DNA from: Martinezella multihospitum
Lineage (GTDB): Bacteria > Pseudomonadota > Alphaproteobacteria > Rhizobiales > Rhizobiaceae
Assembly: GCF_900094585.1 (NCBI RefSeq)
Contig: NZ_FMAG01000003.1
Span: 806,001 to 870,000 of the forward strand
DNA length: 64,000 nucleotides
Direction: 5' to 3'
Part shown: piece after piece, positions 1 to 8,212 of the stretch
Layout of the letters: the number at the start of each line of letters is the position of its first letter
Numbering within the stretch: position 1 is the stretch's first letter
Translations under genes and position numbers: made by a program
Notes under the pieces: model-generated
What the model saw: only the letters and a program-made list of their open reading frames with translations
Database searches by the model: none
What the model was told of the DNA's origin: nothing

Positions 1-510
1 CCAAAAGCTCCGGGGAAGACCCAGAGGACAAAGGGCGACACTCATTCGCTCAGGAACCAGCCGGTGGAGACCCCGGTACCGTGCAAATGCGCGAAGCGCA
101 GATAATGAACGAGTGCCGCAAGCGGCGCTAATTCGCTTTGTCTGCCATGGATTGGAGGGAATATCCCAACCGCACTTCCGGCAATGAAGGTGTGCCTCTT
201 CAGTAACCCCGGCTGATGGAAAGCCGGGAGAGAACAAAAAGGCCCGCACCGTCGTTGCTTCAGATGTCCTCGCATTTTCCGGTTGGCCGGAATAGCGACT
301 GGAGGGGTTAATTCCAGGTACCTTACCGATGACCTCACCTAATCGAGGGTCGGCGGACACCCACGGGCACGTGCGACTTTGGGCTGTTCGGGAAATAGGA
401 ATATTCGCCGTAATAATCAAGAAAATTTTTCAGCCATGCCCCAAAAAAATAATTGAACAAATCAAAGCATTTTGTTCAACATCCGGAAACAGTTAGCGGG
501 AGGCTTCGCC
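1..510. other. Non-coding region with serial small hairpins
   Basis: No convincing gene is seen before the LysR regulator. A 98-codon open frame on the minus strand (42-338) has no ribosome site, family resemblance or hydrophobicity pattern I recognise. Several short inverted repeats lie in series: 88-100 (TGCGC, 3-nt loop), 112-129, 157-167, 208-228 (CCCGGCT, 7-nt loop) and 277-292 (TTCCGG, 4-nt loop). Such a series could be a structured RNA. I tested it by eye against tmRNA, RNase P RNA, SRP RNA and the cobalamin and TPP riboswitches and found no diagnostic motif. The AT-richer stretch 400-480 is probably the lysR promoter. Confidence 0.4.
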
Positions 511-1404
511 ATGGATACTTTGACCCGGATTCGCGCCTTTATCGACGTGGTCGAAGCCGAAGGATTTTCGGCAGCCGCCCGCAAGACCGGCCGCTCCAAG
601 GCGCTGCTGTCGAAATATGTCCGTGAGCTGGAAGACGAGCTTGGCGCGCTGCTCTTGAACCGCACAACCCGCCAGTTCTCGATGACGGAGGCCGGCCATA
701 CCTATTATCGCACCGCCTCGGATATCCTGAAGGAGATCGACAACCTTGCCGATCTCGTGCGCGAGAACAATCAGCAGCTTAAAGGCCGGCTGCGCGTTTC
801 CGTACCCCGCACCTTCGTCGATGCCGACGTCGGACAATCGCTGATCGACTTCGCCAAGGAGAATCCCGATCTCGCGCTGGAAATCTCCGCCGACGACCGT
901 TTCGTGGATCTGATCGAGGAAGGCTTCGATGTCGCCGTGCGCATCACGAAGCTCGAGGATTCCGGCATGATCGCCCGCAAGATCTCCGACTTCCGCATCC
1001 ATCTCTGTGCGACCCAGGCATTTCTCGACCGCTATCCGACGCTGGAGCATCCGACCGATCTGGCTCAAGTGCCCTTCATCATCGACACCAACACCCGTTC
1101 GCAGGGTAACATCCGCTTCGTCGATGCCGACAGCACCACCTTCAATGTCGCCATCAACGGCACGCTCGAGGTCAACAGCCCGCATGCGACGCTACGCGCA
1201 GCACTCGCCGATCTCGGCGTGGCCATCGTCCCGGATTTCATCGGCCGCAAGGCGATCGAAAGCGGGCAGCTGCTGACGCTGTTCAACGACTACCTGCCGA
1301 CGGACCGTGGCATCTATGCGGTTTATCCGCACCGGCGCTATCTCCCGGCAAAGGTGCGCATCTTTGTGGACTACCTGCACAACTGGTTCCGCAAGAACGG
1401 GTGA
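511..1404 (+). CDS. LysR family transcriptional regulator
   Basis: A DNA-binding regulator of about 297 residues, normal length for the family. The N-terminal winged helix-turn-helix (residues about 3-60, MDTLTRIRAFIDVVEAEGF) is followed by a LysR substrate-binding domain beginning near RLRVSVPRTF. The start at 511 is chosen because AGCGGGAGG lies just upstream; an earlier in-frame ATG at 472 would add 13 residues without a ribosome site. The sequence resembles the CrgA/AphB-like branch. The target is unknown: the adjacent DUF1007-NicO pair is co-directional, 66 bases downstream, and could share its transcript. The effector cannot be read from sequence. Confidence 0.9.
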   Translation: MDTLTRIRAFIDVVEAEGFSAAARKTGRSKALLSKYVRELEDELGALLLNRTTRQFSMTEAGHTYYRTASDILKEIDNLADLVRENNQQLKGRLRVSVPRTFVDADVGQSLIDFAKENPDLALEISADDRFVDLIEEGFDVAVRITKLEDSGMIARKISDFRIHLCATQAFLDRYPTLEHPTDLAQVPFIIDTNTRSQGNIRFVDADSTTFNVAINGTLEVNSPHATLRAALADLGVAIVPDFIGRKAIESGQLLTLFNDYLPTDRGIYAVYPHRRYLPAKVRIFVDYLHNWFRKNG

Positions 1405-1470
1405 ATGCCCGAGGTTGGCCGACCGGTCCCAATTCCGTCTCATTTCCTGACCAGAAAACGAAGTGAATCA

Positions 1471-2154
1471 ATGCTCACGAAACACATCGGACGCATGAGA
1501 AAATCCACGACTGTCTACGCTGTTGCCCTGACCGGCGGCCTGTTGCTTGCGCCGGCCGCGGCCTCGGCGCATCCGCATATCTTCGTGGAAGCTCGTCTGG
1601 AAGTGCTCGCCGGCGCGGATGGCAATGTACAGGAGCTGCGCAACGTCTGGCGCTTTGACGAGGTGTTCTCCTCCTCGGTGCTCATGGACTTCGACAAGAA
1701 CACCAATCTGAAGCTCGATCCGGACGAGCTGAAAGAGGTCGGCAAGACCGTGCGCGAGTCGCTGGCGGACTACGACTATTATGCGAACCTGACGCTCAAT
1801 GGCAAAACCATCAAGGTCGAGAAGCCTGACGTCATCAATGTCGACTTTCGCGACGGCCAGCTCCTGATGTTCTTCGCCGTCAAGCCGGCCGAACCGATGC
1901 CTCTTGCCAAGGGCAACAAGCTGAGCTTCGGCATCTACGACCCGACGCTCTATACCTCGATCGATTTCCCGAGCGACAACGAGCTGGTGACCGAGGGCGA
2001 TGCCTTCAAAAGCTGTACGCACAAGGTCGTGCGGCCCAATCCGGATGAGGTGATTGCCGAGAACAGGTCGACGCTGACGGATGCCTTCTTCAACGATCCG
2101 ACGGGGACGACCATGTCGAAACTCTTCGCAACGCGGATAGATGTGCAATGCTGA
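1471..2154 (+). CDS. DUF1007 family periplasmic protein, metal-transport accessory
   Basis: Secreted DUF1007 protein of about 227 residues. It has a basic N-terminus, a hydrophobic segment (VYAVALTGGLLLAPAAASA) and, directly at the predicted cleavage site, the His-rich motif AHPHIFVEA typical of the family and a likely metal ligand. It overlaps the downstream NicO-type transporter by seven bases, so the two are translationally coupled. DUF1007 proteins are usually found beside or fused to NicO/RcnA-type nickel-cobalt exporters, so a periplasmic metal-binding partner is likely. Starts at 1471 or 1495 are both possible; 1495 (MRKSTTVYAV) gives a tighter signal peptide. Metal specificity is not determined. 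Confidence 0.8.
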   Translation: MLTKHIGRMRKSTTVYAVALTGGLLLAPAAASAHPHIFVEARLEVLAGADGNVQELRNVWRFDEVFSSSVLMDFDKNTNLKLDPDELKEVGKTVRESLADYDYYANLTLNGKTIKVEKPDVINVDFRDGQLLMFFAVKPAEPMPLAKGNKLSFGIYDPTLYTSIDFPSDNELVTEGDAFKSCTHKVVRPNPDEVIAENRSTLTDAFFNDPTGTTMSKLFATRIDVQC

Positions 2155-3260
2155 CTTCGAGAATGAGGGTGCTCGTGCCGGCCGCAGCTATCGCCCTTCT
2201 GGCGGCAGCCGGTCTTGCCCATGCTGCCGGCTCGCCACTTGGCATCGGCACCGCCGAGCCGAGCTTCCAGCCGATGGGCGGGCCGCTTGCGCCGATCTTC
2301 CTCTACGTGAATTACGAGCAACAGGCCTTCTATCGCGCACTCACCAAGTCCATCGAAGCCATGCGCCAGGACCCATGGCAGCTCTGGACGCTGATCGGCC
2401 TCTCCTTCGCCTATGGCATCTTCCATGCCGCCGGCCCCGGCCACGGCAAGGCGGTGATTTCCTCCTACATGGTCGCCAATGAGATCGAGCTGAAACGCGG
2501 CATCGGCATCTCCTTCGTCTCCGCACTCATCCAGGGCCTCGTCGCCGTTCTCGTCGTCGGCGTCGCCTATTTCATTCTGCGCGGCTCCGGCATCACCATG
2601 ACGATGGCCACCAACGCCATGGAGATCACGAGCTTCGTCATGGTCATCCTGTTCGGCAGCTGGCTTTTGTTCCGCAAGCTGCGGGCGATGATGCAAGATC
2701 GGGCGCAACGTCAGGAAATGCAGCTCGCGACATCGGCAGGGCCAATCAGCCTCTCGCTGTTCGAGGGGGCCGCGACGGGCACGGATTCGGCGAGAGGTTT
2801 TGCGCGCAGCGGCGCCGTCACGCCCGCTGCCGGCGGCTATCAATGCTACGATCCCGCTCATGCGACCGGCGACGGCGCCTACTGTGAGACTTGCGGCCAC
2901 GCCCATCTTCCCGATCCGAAGATGCTGTCGAACGAAAAATTTAGTGCTCGCGAGGCCTGGTCTGCCATTGCCGCCGTCGGGCTGCGCCCCTGCTCCGGCG
3001 CGCTGCTGGTCATGACCTTCTCGATGCTGAACGGGCTCTATCTTGGCGGCCTGCTATCCGTCCTCGCCATGTCGATCGGCACGGCGCTGACCGTCTCGCT
3101 GCTTGCGATCATCGCTGTCTTCGCGAAAGGCACCGCCGTCCGCTTTACCGGCAAAGGCTCCAGACTTTCGGTTTGGGTGGGCAACAGTATCGAAATTCTC
3201 GGCGCGCTGCTCGTCATTTGCACGGGCATCATCCTGCTCGGCGCCTCACTGCAGAACTGA
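2148..3260 (+). CDS. NicO/RcnA-type nickel/cobalt transporter
   Basis: Inner-membrane protein of 370 residues in the nickel/cobalt transporter NicO family. An N-terminal signal or first membrane segment is followed by the hallmark HAAGPGHGK in a membrane helix near residue 95, several further helices, and the second conserved motif GLRPCSGAL near residue 283. Between helices a hydrophilic loop of about 80 residues carries CETCGHAH, a plausible metal-sensing or binding site. The start codon overlaps the stop of the DUF1007 gene. Members export Ni/Co (RcnA) or import Ni; the pairing with DUF1007 and the loop favour efflux, but direction is inference. Confidence 0.85.
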   Translation: MLTSRMRVLVPAAAIALLAAAGLAHAAGSPLGIGTAEPSFQPMGGPLAPIFLYVNYEQQAFYRALTKSIEAMRQDPWQLWTLIGLSFAYGIFHAAGPGHGKAVISSYMVANEIELKRGIGISFVSALIQGLVAVLVVGVAYFILRGSGITMTMATNAMEITSFVMVILFGSWLLFRKLRAMMQDRAQRQEMQLATSAGPISLSLFEGAATGTDSARGFARSGAVTPAAGGYQCYDPAHATGDGAYCETCGHAHLPDPKMLSNEKFSAREAWSAIAAVGLRPCSGALLVMTFSMLNGLYLGGLLSVLAMSIGTALTVSLLAIIAVFAKGTAVRFTGKGSRLSVWVGNSIEILGALLVICTGIILLGASLQN

Positions 3261-3285
3261 GCAATTTCCGAAGGTTCGGGAGAGC

Positions 3286-3510
3286 TTACGGCCCATTGCG
3301 CCGCTGATAGCGCGCCCGCATCCAGAAGACGAAGAAGAAGGCCAGGATGACGAGCACGCCAAAGCCGGTGCCGAGCCACGGCGAAATATCTCCGAGCCGG
3401 ACGATGACGCTCGGCATCAGATAAAGCACGGCTGTCGCAACCAGCAAGATAACAGCGGCTGCAATCGCCGCCGAGCGGGTTTCGCTTTTCTTATCCGTCA
3501 ATGTAGCCAT
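3286..3510 (-). CDS. Small two-helix membrane protein, unknown function
   Basis: A 74-residue protein with two predicted membrane segments (about residues 13-33, AAIAAAVILLVATAVLYLM, and 46-63, TGFGVLVILAFFFVFWM) and a basic C-terminus RARYQRRNGP, giving both ends in the cytoplasm. Translation starts at 3510, with GGGATGG upstream on the minus strand. It ends 25 bases from the convergent NicO gene. I do not recognise the family and assign no function. The hydrophobicity pattern and codon use make it look real rather than a shadow. Confidence 0.65.
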   Translation of the reverse strand: MATLTDKKSETRSAAIAAAVILLVATAVLYLMPSVIVRLGDISPWLGTGFGVLVILAFFFVFWMRARYQRRNGP

Positions 3511-3581
3511 CCCTGACGCCCTGACATGAGTTCAGGCGAAGGCTTAGGCCAGCTGCCGAGGAAAGGCAACCGGCCTATCCG

Positions 3582-4295
3582 TCAGAGCTGAACTTTGGCG
3601 CCGGCAACCGTCGCCTCGATATGATCGACCAGAGCATCGGCCAGACCGAGCCGTCCGGCCAAGAGATCGAGATAACCACGCTCAGCCCGCGAATCCGGCT
3701 CGATCGCCAACCGCGATGCAGTATAGACCTGCACGCGCTGTTCTTCCGTCTTCGCCGAGGCGACGATGGCATCGAGATCGACGGGATTGGCAAGTTCGCG
3801 CTGGAAGAAGGTTTCCGCCTCGGACCCGACGCCGGCCTCCTGCACCTTTCCGAGAATGCGCTGGCGCTCCATATCGTCGATATGGCCGTCGGCGCGGGCA
3901 GCCGCGATCATGGCCCGGACGAGAGAAAGCGTAAAATCATTGCTCGCAACGGCCGGCGCTGTGCTGAAACCGGAATCCGTTGGCGGCGGCAGGAACTGCG
4001 GCTCGGCCTGCGGGGCCGATTGCGGCGCCGGCTGCGGCTGATTGCCATCGCGGTAATTCTTGTAGGCCTGGTAGCCGAGCCCGGCGATGGCTGCGAGGCC
4101 GCCGAGTGCCAGCGCATTGCCTGCAACCTGGCGTCCGGTCTTCGTTCCAAGCAGCACGCCGGCAATCGCGCTCGTTGCCATCGGATTGTCCCTGGCAAGA
4201 TTGATGGCCTGGGTTGCCCTGTCTTTCACGGTTCCCTGTACTCCCGGAACCTGCGATCCCAGGAATTGGTCAAGAAGCTTGCGGGCGTCGATCAT
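3582..4295 (-). CDS. DUF533 / TerB-like protein
   Basis: A 237-residue protein. The N-terminal part holds a glycine-alanine hydrophobic segment (about residues 40-75, with AIAGVLLGTKTGRQVAGNAL), then a Pro/Gln-rich linker (about 83-105), then a C-terminal helical TerB-like domain containing AAARADGHIDDMERQRI, the acidic EF-hand-like motif typical of DUF533/TerB. The start at 4295 is preferred over upstream frames because GGAGG precedes it at good spacing. Homologues are membrane-associated stress proteins of uncertain role; linkage to tellurite resistance is by name only. It stands alone between convergent and terminator-bounded neighbours. Confidence 0.8.
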   Translation of the reverse strand: MIDARKLLDQFLGSQVPGVQGTVKDRATQAINLARDNPMATSAIAGVLLGTKTGRQVAGNALALGGLAAIAGLGYQAYKNYRDGNQPQPAPQSAPQAEPQFLPPPTDSGFSTAPAVASNDFTLSLVRAMIAAARADGHIDDMERQRILGKVQEAGVGSEAETFFQRELANPVDLDAIVASAKTEEQRVQVYTASRLAIEPDSRAERGYLDLLAGRLGLADALVDHIEATVAGAKVQL

Positions 4296-4370
4296 ATGGA
4301 TGGTCCTCCGTCCTTGTGATGGTGAGAGGGAGATAGGAAGCGCAACCGCAAATACCAATCCGCAGAATGC

Positions 4371-4397
4371 AAAAAGGCGCGCAGAAGCCTGCGCGCC
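4371..4397 (-). terminator. Rho-independent terminator after eda
   Basis: On the minus strand the perfect stem GGCGCGC / GCGCGCC (4376-4382 with 4391-4397, 8-nt loop) is followed by a run of five T (4371-4375). It sits 26 bases past the eda stop and closes that single-gene transcript before the DUF533 gene. Confidence 0.8.
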
Positions 4398-4422
4398 TTC
4401 GAAATCGACTGGAAACGGTCGC

Positions 4423-5061
4423 TCAGCCCTTGAGCGCGGCAGCCTCGGCGGCAAGCTTGGTGATCCCAGCCCAATCACCGGCAGCAACCAGCTCCTTCGG
4501 CGCGACCCAGGAGCCACCGACGCAGATGACGTTCGGCAGCGAAAGGTAGTCATGCGCATTCTTCAGCGAGATACCGCCGGTCGGGCAGAAGATCGTGCCT
4601 GCGAGCGGTGACGACAGGGCCTTGAGATAAGAAGCGCCGCCGGCCTGCTCTGCCGGGAAGAACTTGAGCACCGTATAGCCTTCCTCGCGCAGCGCCATGA
4701 CTTCGCTTGCGGTTGCGGCACCCGGCAGCAGCGGCACGTGCGAGGAGCGCGCAGCATCGAGCAGTTCCTGCGTCGTGCCGGGGCTGACGATGAACTTGGA
4801 GCCGGCTTCGACAGCCGCGTCCCATTGCTTGACATTGAGGATCGTGCCGGCGCCGACTTCGGCACCCTCGACCTCATCGGCCACGGCGCGGATGGCGTCG
4901 AGCGCACCGGCGGTACGTAGCGTGATCTCGATGGCCTTGAGACCACCTGCAACAAGCGCCCGGGCGAGTGGCACGGCCGATTTCGCATCGTCGACGATCA
5001 GCACCGGAACGACGGGCTGCAGTTTCAGGATGGAAAGAAGCTTCTCGGTTTTCTCGCCCAT
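4423..5061 (-). CDS. eda: 2-dehydro-3-deoxy-phosphogluconate aldolase
   Basis: KDPG aldolase of the Entner-Doudoroff pathway, splitting 2-keto-3-deoxy-6-phosphogluconate into pyruvate and glyceraldehyde-3-phosphate. The 212 residues are the usual length. The catalytic glutamate (E45 in EITLRT) and Schiff-base lysine (K133 in LKFFPAEQAGG) fall at the same numbers as in the E. coli enzyme, and GAGTILN and CPTGGI are conserved. The ATG at 5061 has AAGGAAG at good spacing; a GTG three codons earlier (5070) is too close to it. The gene is monocistronic with its own terminator, next to a divergent CYTH gene. Rhizobia use this pathway as their main glucose route. Confidence 0.95.
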   Translation of the reverse strand: MGEKTEKLLSILKLQPVVPVLIVDDAKSAVPLARALVAGGLKAIEITLRTAGALDAIRAVADEVEGAEVGAGTILNVKQWDAAVEAGSKFIVSPGTTQELLDAARSSHVPLLPGAATASEVMALREEGYTVLKFFPAEQAGGASYLKALSSPLAGTIFCPTGGISLKNAHDYLSLPNVICVGGSWVAPKELVAAGDWAGITKLAAEAAALKG

Positions 5062-5220
5062 GGTTGGCACACTTCCTTAAAACGATTGAAATCCGACTTT
5101 CGAATAGCCCTCCCGAAGGTGCTTGTCGAGACAAAAGCACGCTTTGGATACGACGGGTAGGAATTCGTCCTGACATACGATAGTCTAGTGTCATCTGTGC
5201 CGGTGGAGCATGTCAAACGC

Positions 5221-5706
5221 ATGGCAAAAGAGATCGAGCGAAAGTTTCTGGTGCGCGGCGATCACTGGCGTGATTCCGTTTCGGAGCGGCTGATCCTGCG
5301 ACAGGGATATATTGCCTCCATGGAAGGCCGTTCCGTGCGCATACGGCTGACGAACGATACGAAGGCGACCTTGACGATCAAGATCGGCAAGGCGATGACC
5401 AGGGACGAGTTCGAATATGAGATCCCGGTCGACGAGGCGGAGGAACTGCTGGAAACGTCGATCGGTCTCGTCATCGAGAAGACCCGCCACAAGGTGCCTT
5501 TCAAGGGATTTACATGGGAAGTGGATGTCTTCCGCGGTGCCCATCGCGGCCTCGTGATTGCCGAGGTAGAGATGGGGAAAGAAAGCGACAATCCGGAACT
5601 GCCGGACTGGATCGGACGCGAGGTAACTGGCGAATACCGCTATTCCAATCAGGCCCTCGCGACGCAGTTCGAGCAGGAGTACGATGAGCTATCGCATACG
5701 GCCTGA
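5221..5706 (+). CDS. CYTH domain protein (triphosphate-binding tunnel phosphatase)
   Basis: A 161-residue CYTH domain. The signature ExExK lies at the very N-terminus (E4-I-E6-R-K8), followed by the alternating basic and acidic strands of the triphosphate tunnel (VRIRLTNDTKATLTIK, EVDVFRGAHRGLVIAEVE). Family members hydrolyse inorganic tripolyphosphate or similar triphosphates with Mg2+; adenylate-cyclase activity is known only in a few. ATG 5221 has GGTGGAG upstream; a GTG at 5188 would add 11 residues before the motif. It overlaps the CHAD gene by 23 bases, so the two proteins are made together. The substrate is inferred from the family only. Confidence 0.88.
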   Translation: MAKEIERKFLVRGDHWRDSVSERLILRQGYIASMEGRSVRIRLTNDTKATLTIKIGKAMTRDEFEYEIPVDEAEELLETSIGLVIEKTRHKVPFKGFTWEVDVFRGAHRGLVIAEVEMGKESDNPELPDWIGREVTGEYRYSNQALATQFEQEYDELSHTA

Positions 5707-6595
5707 CCGGGCGCTTGATGACGAGGTGCACAAAGCCGCCGCGCATCAACTCGGCAAGGCAATGGCCGAATTGACCGATAGACCGCAGGGCCTGCACGAA
5801 GCGGTTCACGCCGCCCGCAAGAACATCAAGCGCGTGCGGGCGCTCTATCGATTGATAGCTCCGATCGCGCGCGAATTTCAGCAGCGGGAAAATGACCGGC
5901 TTCGGGATATGGCCCGCACGCTTTCCGGCGTTCGCGACGCGACCGCGCTGATCGAGATTAGCCACTACCTGCAGGCAACCGCCGCATCCGCCGAAGAACT
6001 CCATGCGCTGACCCGCGTCAGCGATCTGCTGACCACCAGGCGCGACCATCTCGCGGCGGCAGAAACCGATCTCGAAGACAAGGCAAAGGCGGCAATCGCC
6101 ACATGTGCCGAAGCGCGCGAGGCATTGAAGGAGGTATCCTTCGACTGCGGCCGGCGCGACACGGCCCGTCTTTTTCAGAAAAGCTGGCGCAAGAATGCCC
6201 GCAAGGCGATGCAGGCGCTGTCCGAATGCCATGCGGAAGCGGCGCATGTCGAGAGTTTTCATGACCTGCGCAAGCGTAGCCAGGACTACTGGATGCATCA
6301 CATGCTGCTGCGCGATGTCTGGCCGGCCGCCATGCATGCCAAGCAGCTGGAGGCCAAGGCCTTGGTCGACGTGCTCGGCCGCTATCTCGACATGTCGATA
6401 TTGGCCGATGTTGCGGACCGCGAGCCGCATCTCTTCGACAGAAGCGACGATCACGCCCGCCTGCTGGAAGCGATCATTGCCCGGCAGCAGACCGCGCGCG
6501 AGGAAGCGCTGAGCCGAGCTCGCTGGGTCTTTGCCGACAAGCCGGAGAACGAGGCGCGAACCATAAAGCACCTCTGGCTGGAGACAGCGGGCTGA
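5684..6595 (+). CDS. CHAD domain protein
   Basis: A 303-residue all-helical CHAD protein with the two internally repeated halves, each with conserved His and basic residues (VHAARKNIKRVRALYRLI near residue 39 and FHDLRKRSQDYWMHHMLL near residue 193). CHAD domains bind polyphosphate and are often fused to CYTH domains; here they are separate overlapping genes. CAGGAG precedes ATG 5684 inside the upstream gene. A shared role in polyphosphate or tripolyphosphate handling is likely but inferred. No membrane segment is seen. Confidence 0.88.
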   Translation: MSYRIRPDRALDDEVHKAAAHQLGKAMAELTDRPQGLHEAVHAARKNIKRVRALYRLIAPIAREFQQRENDRLRDMARTLSGVRDATALIEISHYLQATAASAEELHALTRVSDLLTTRRDHLAAAETDLEDKAKAAIATCAEAREALKEVSFDCGRRDTARLFQKSWRKNARKAMQALSECHAEAAHVESFHDLRKRSQDYWMHHMLLRDVWPAAMHAKQLEAKALVDVLGRYLDMSILADVADREPHLFDRSDDHARLLEAIIARQQTAREEALSRARWVFADKPENEARTIKHLWLETAG

Positions 6596-6648
6596 CGGAG
6601 CCCGCACGCACGGCTCAAGAGTTCAATCAGCGTGACCCGCCCATCACT

Positions 6649-8163
6649 TTAGGCACGCCACGCATCCGCCGAACCAAGCCCCACTTGCGCGAAATAACCT
6701 TCCAGCATCGCAATACCGTCAGCCGCAGCGATCGCGCCAATATATCCGTCCGGCCGGACAAGCACCCACTCGCCGGGGGATAGAGCATAGATGTCGCGAA
6801 GATAGCCCTCGGCGTCGACCATGTCGCCTGACCGGCCGAAAGTATGAATATGCAAGCTTGCACGCGGCGACACCGATCCTGGCTGCACCTCGTAGCCGAG
6901 CAATGTCCAATGCGCGCCTCGGAAGAGGTCGAACAGTCGTTTCGGCTGGCCGGCAACGCCGCGGATCGGCGCATCCGGAGCTCGGTCGCCAGCAGACAGA
7001 CGGCCGCTGCGCCCAAGCGTTTCGAGCGCGAGCGAGGACGAAGGATAACCTATATCGAGCTGACGCACCTCGCGACCGCGACGCATATTGCCTTGCTTTT
7101 GAGCATCGAGAAGTTTTGTTGCCAGGCCGAGCATCCCTGCTGCGACCGGCTGGCGCTCCTCTTCATAGCTGTCGAGCAGCTGGTCGTCGGCTCCATTGGC
7201 GGCCGCAGCCAGCTTCCATCCGAGATTATAAGCATCCTGCACGCTGGTATTGAGGCCCTGGCCGCCGGTCGGCGGATGAATGTGGGCGGCATCACCGATG
7301 AGAAACACGCGGCCGACACGGTATCGATCGGCCAATCGGGCGTTCATGGTGTAGGCTGACGCCCACGAGACAGATTGGATACGGATATCGTCACGCTTGG
7401 TCCGCTCCGCCACCATGGCTTTCAGCCCTTCGGCAGAGAGGTCGATATCACCCTCGAGAGGGATCGGCCCCTGTATCTGGAACATCTCGGTCCCGGCAAG
7501 CGGGCAGAACATGATCTGCCGTGTCATGTCGTCTTCGTTGAAGCGATGCCAGGCATCGCGCGTGAGACCGGTCAAAATAACATCGGCCACGATGGCGCGA
7601 ACGCCGAGGGTCTTGCCCGGAAAGTCGATACCAAGGGCATGGCGGACGAAACTGCGGCCGCCATCGGCGCCGACGAGCCAGCGCACGCGAAGAGTTTCCT
7701 CTCCAGCCTTGCCCGCGAGACGCGCCGTCACGCCGTTCGGATCTTGCTCAAAGCCAACCAACTCGCAGCCGAATTCTGGACTATGGCCAAGTTCGAGCAA
7801 TCTCTCGCGCATCACCTTTTCGGTCAGGAACTGCGGTATCATCAGTGGCAGATGATAGGGCTCGGCGGGTGTCGGGTCCTGATGCTCAATGATTTCGGCC
7901 TCTGTAAAGCTGCCATCCTCACGATATCGCCGCTCAGGCGGATACATGCCGCCGGTCGCTACGATCCGATCGAGAATACCGAGATCCTCGAAGATTTCCT
8001 GGGTTCGCGGCTGGATGCCCTTGCCGCGTGAACCACGGAAAGGCCCGTCCATCTTCTCGATCAGACGGAAGGAAATGCCTCTTCGCGCCAGATCGATGGC
8101 CAGCGCCAGGCCGGCCGCGCCCGCACCGCAAATCAGCACATCGGCTGTAAATTGCTCTGTCAT
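6649..8163 (-). CDS. FAD-dependent aromatic monooxygenase (PHBH family)
   Basis: A 504-residue flavoprotein hydroxylase. It has the N-terminal FAD fingerprint GAGAAG (residues 13-18), the mid-protein DG motif WLVGADGGRS and the second FAD site FLIGDAAHIHPPTGGQGLN, then a thioredoxin-like C-terminal domain. The family (MhpA, PheA/TfdB-like) uses NAD(P)H and O2 to hydroxylate phenolic compounds. ATG 8163 has GGAGATAG upstream; an in-frame ATG at 8190 would lie inside the operator. A MarR regulator is divergently encoded 49 bases away, so induction by an aromatic ligand is likely. The substrate is unknown, and no ring-cleavage gene is adjacent. Confidence 0.88.
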   Translation of the reverse strand: MTEQFTADVLICGAGAAGLALAIDLARRGISFRLIEKMDGPFRGSRGKGIQPRTQEIFEDLGILDRIVATGGMYPPERRYREDGSFTEAEIIEHQDPTPAEPYHLPLMIPQFLTEKVMRERLLELGHSPEFGCELVGFEQDPNGVTARLAGKAGEETLRVRWLVGADGGRSFVRHALGIDFPGKTLGVRAIVADVILTGLTRDAWHRFNEDDMTRQIMFCPLAGTEMFQIQGPIPLEGDIDLSAEGLKAMVAERTKRDDIRIQSVSWASAYTMNARLADRYRVGRVFLIGDAAHIHPPTGGQGLNTSVQDAYNLGWKLAAAANGADDQLLDSYEEERQPVAAGMLGLATKLLDAQKQGNMRRGREVRQLDIGYPSSSLALETLGRSGRLSAGDRAPDAPIRGVAGQPKRLFDLFRGAHWTLLGYEVQPGSVSPRASLHIHTFGRSGDMVDAEGYLRDIYALSPGEWVLVRPDGYIGAIAAADGIAMLEGYFAQVGLGSADAWRA

Positions 8164-8173
8164 TTCTATCTCC

Positions 8174-8194
8174 ATATGTGTAATATGCACATAT
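8174..8194. promoter_or_regulatory. Candidate MarR operator
   Basis: A 21-bp inverted repeat, ATATGTG-N7-CACATAT, lies in the 49-base gap between the monooxygenase and the divergent marR gene. A further half-like copy (TACACATATT) sits at 8236-8245 inside the first codons of marR. Position and symmetry fit autoregulated MarR control of both genes. Confidence 0.7.
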
Positions 8195-8212
8195 TAAGAG
8201 AAGGATGACTCA

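Noticed and set aside
42..338. 98-codon minus-strand open frame in the first non-coding region
   Set aside because: No ribosome site, no recognisable domain, and its length is expected by chance in GC-rich DNA; it also runs through several hairpins.
1..470. Cobalamin or TPP riboswitch, tmRNA, RNase P RNA or SRP RNA
   Set aside because: A faint B12-box-like string at about 57-75 lacks the upstream conserved blocks, and no diagnostic motif of the other RNAs is present.
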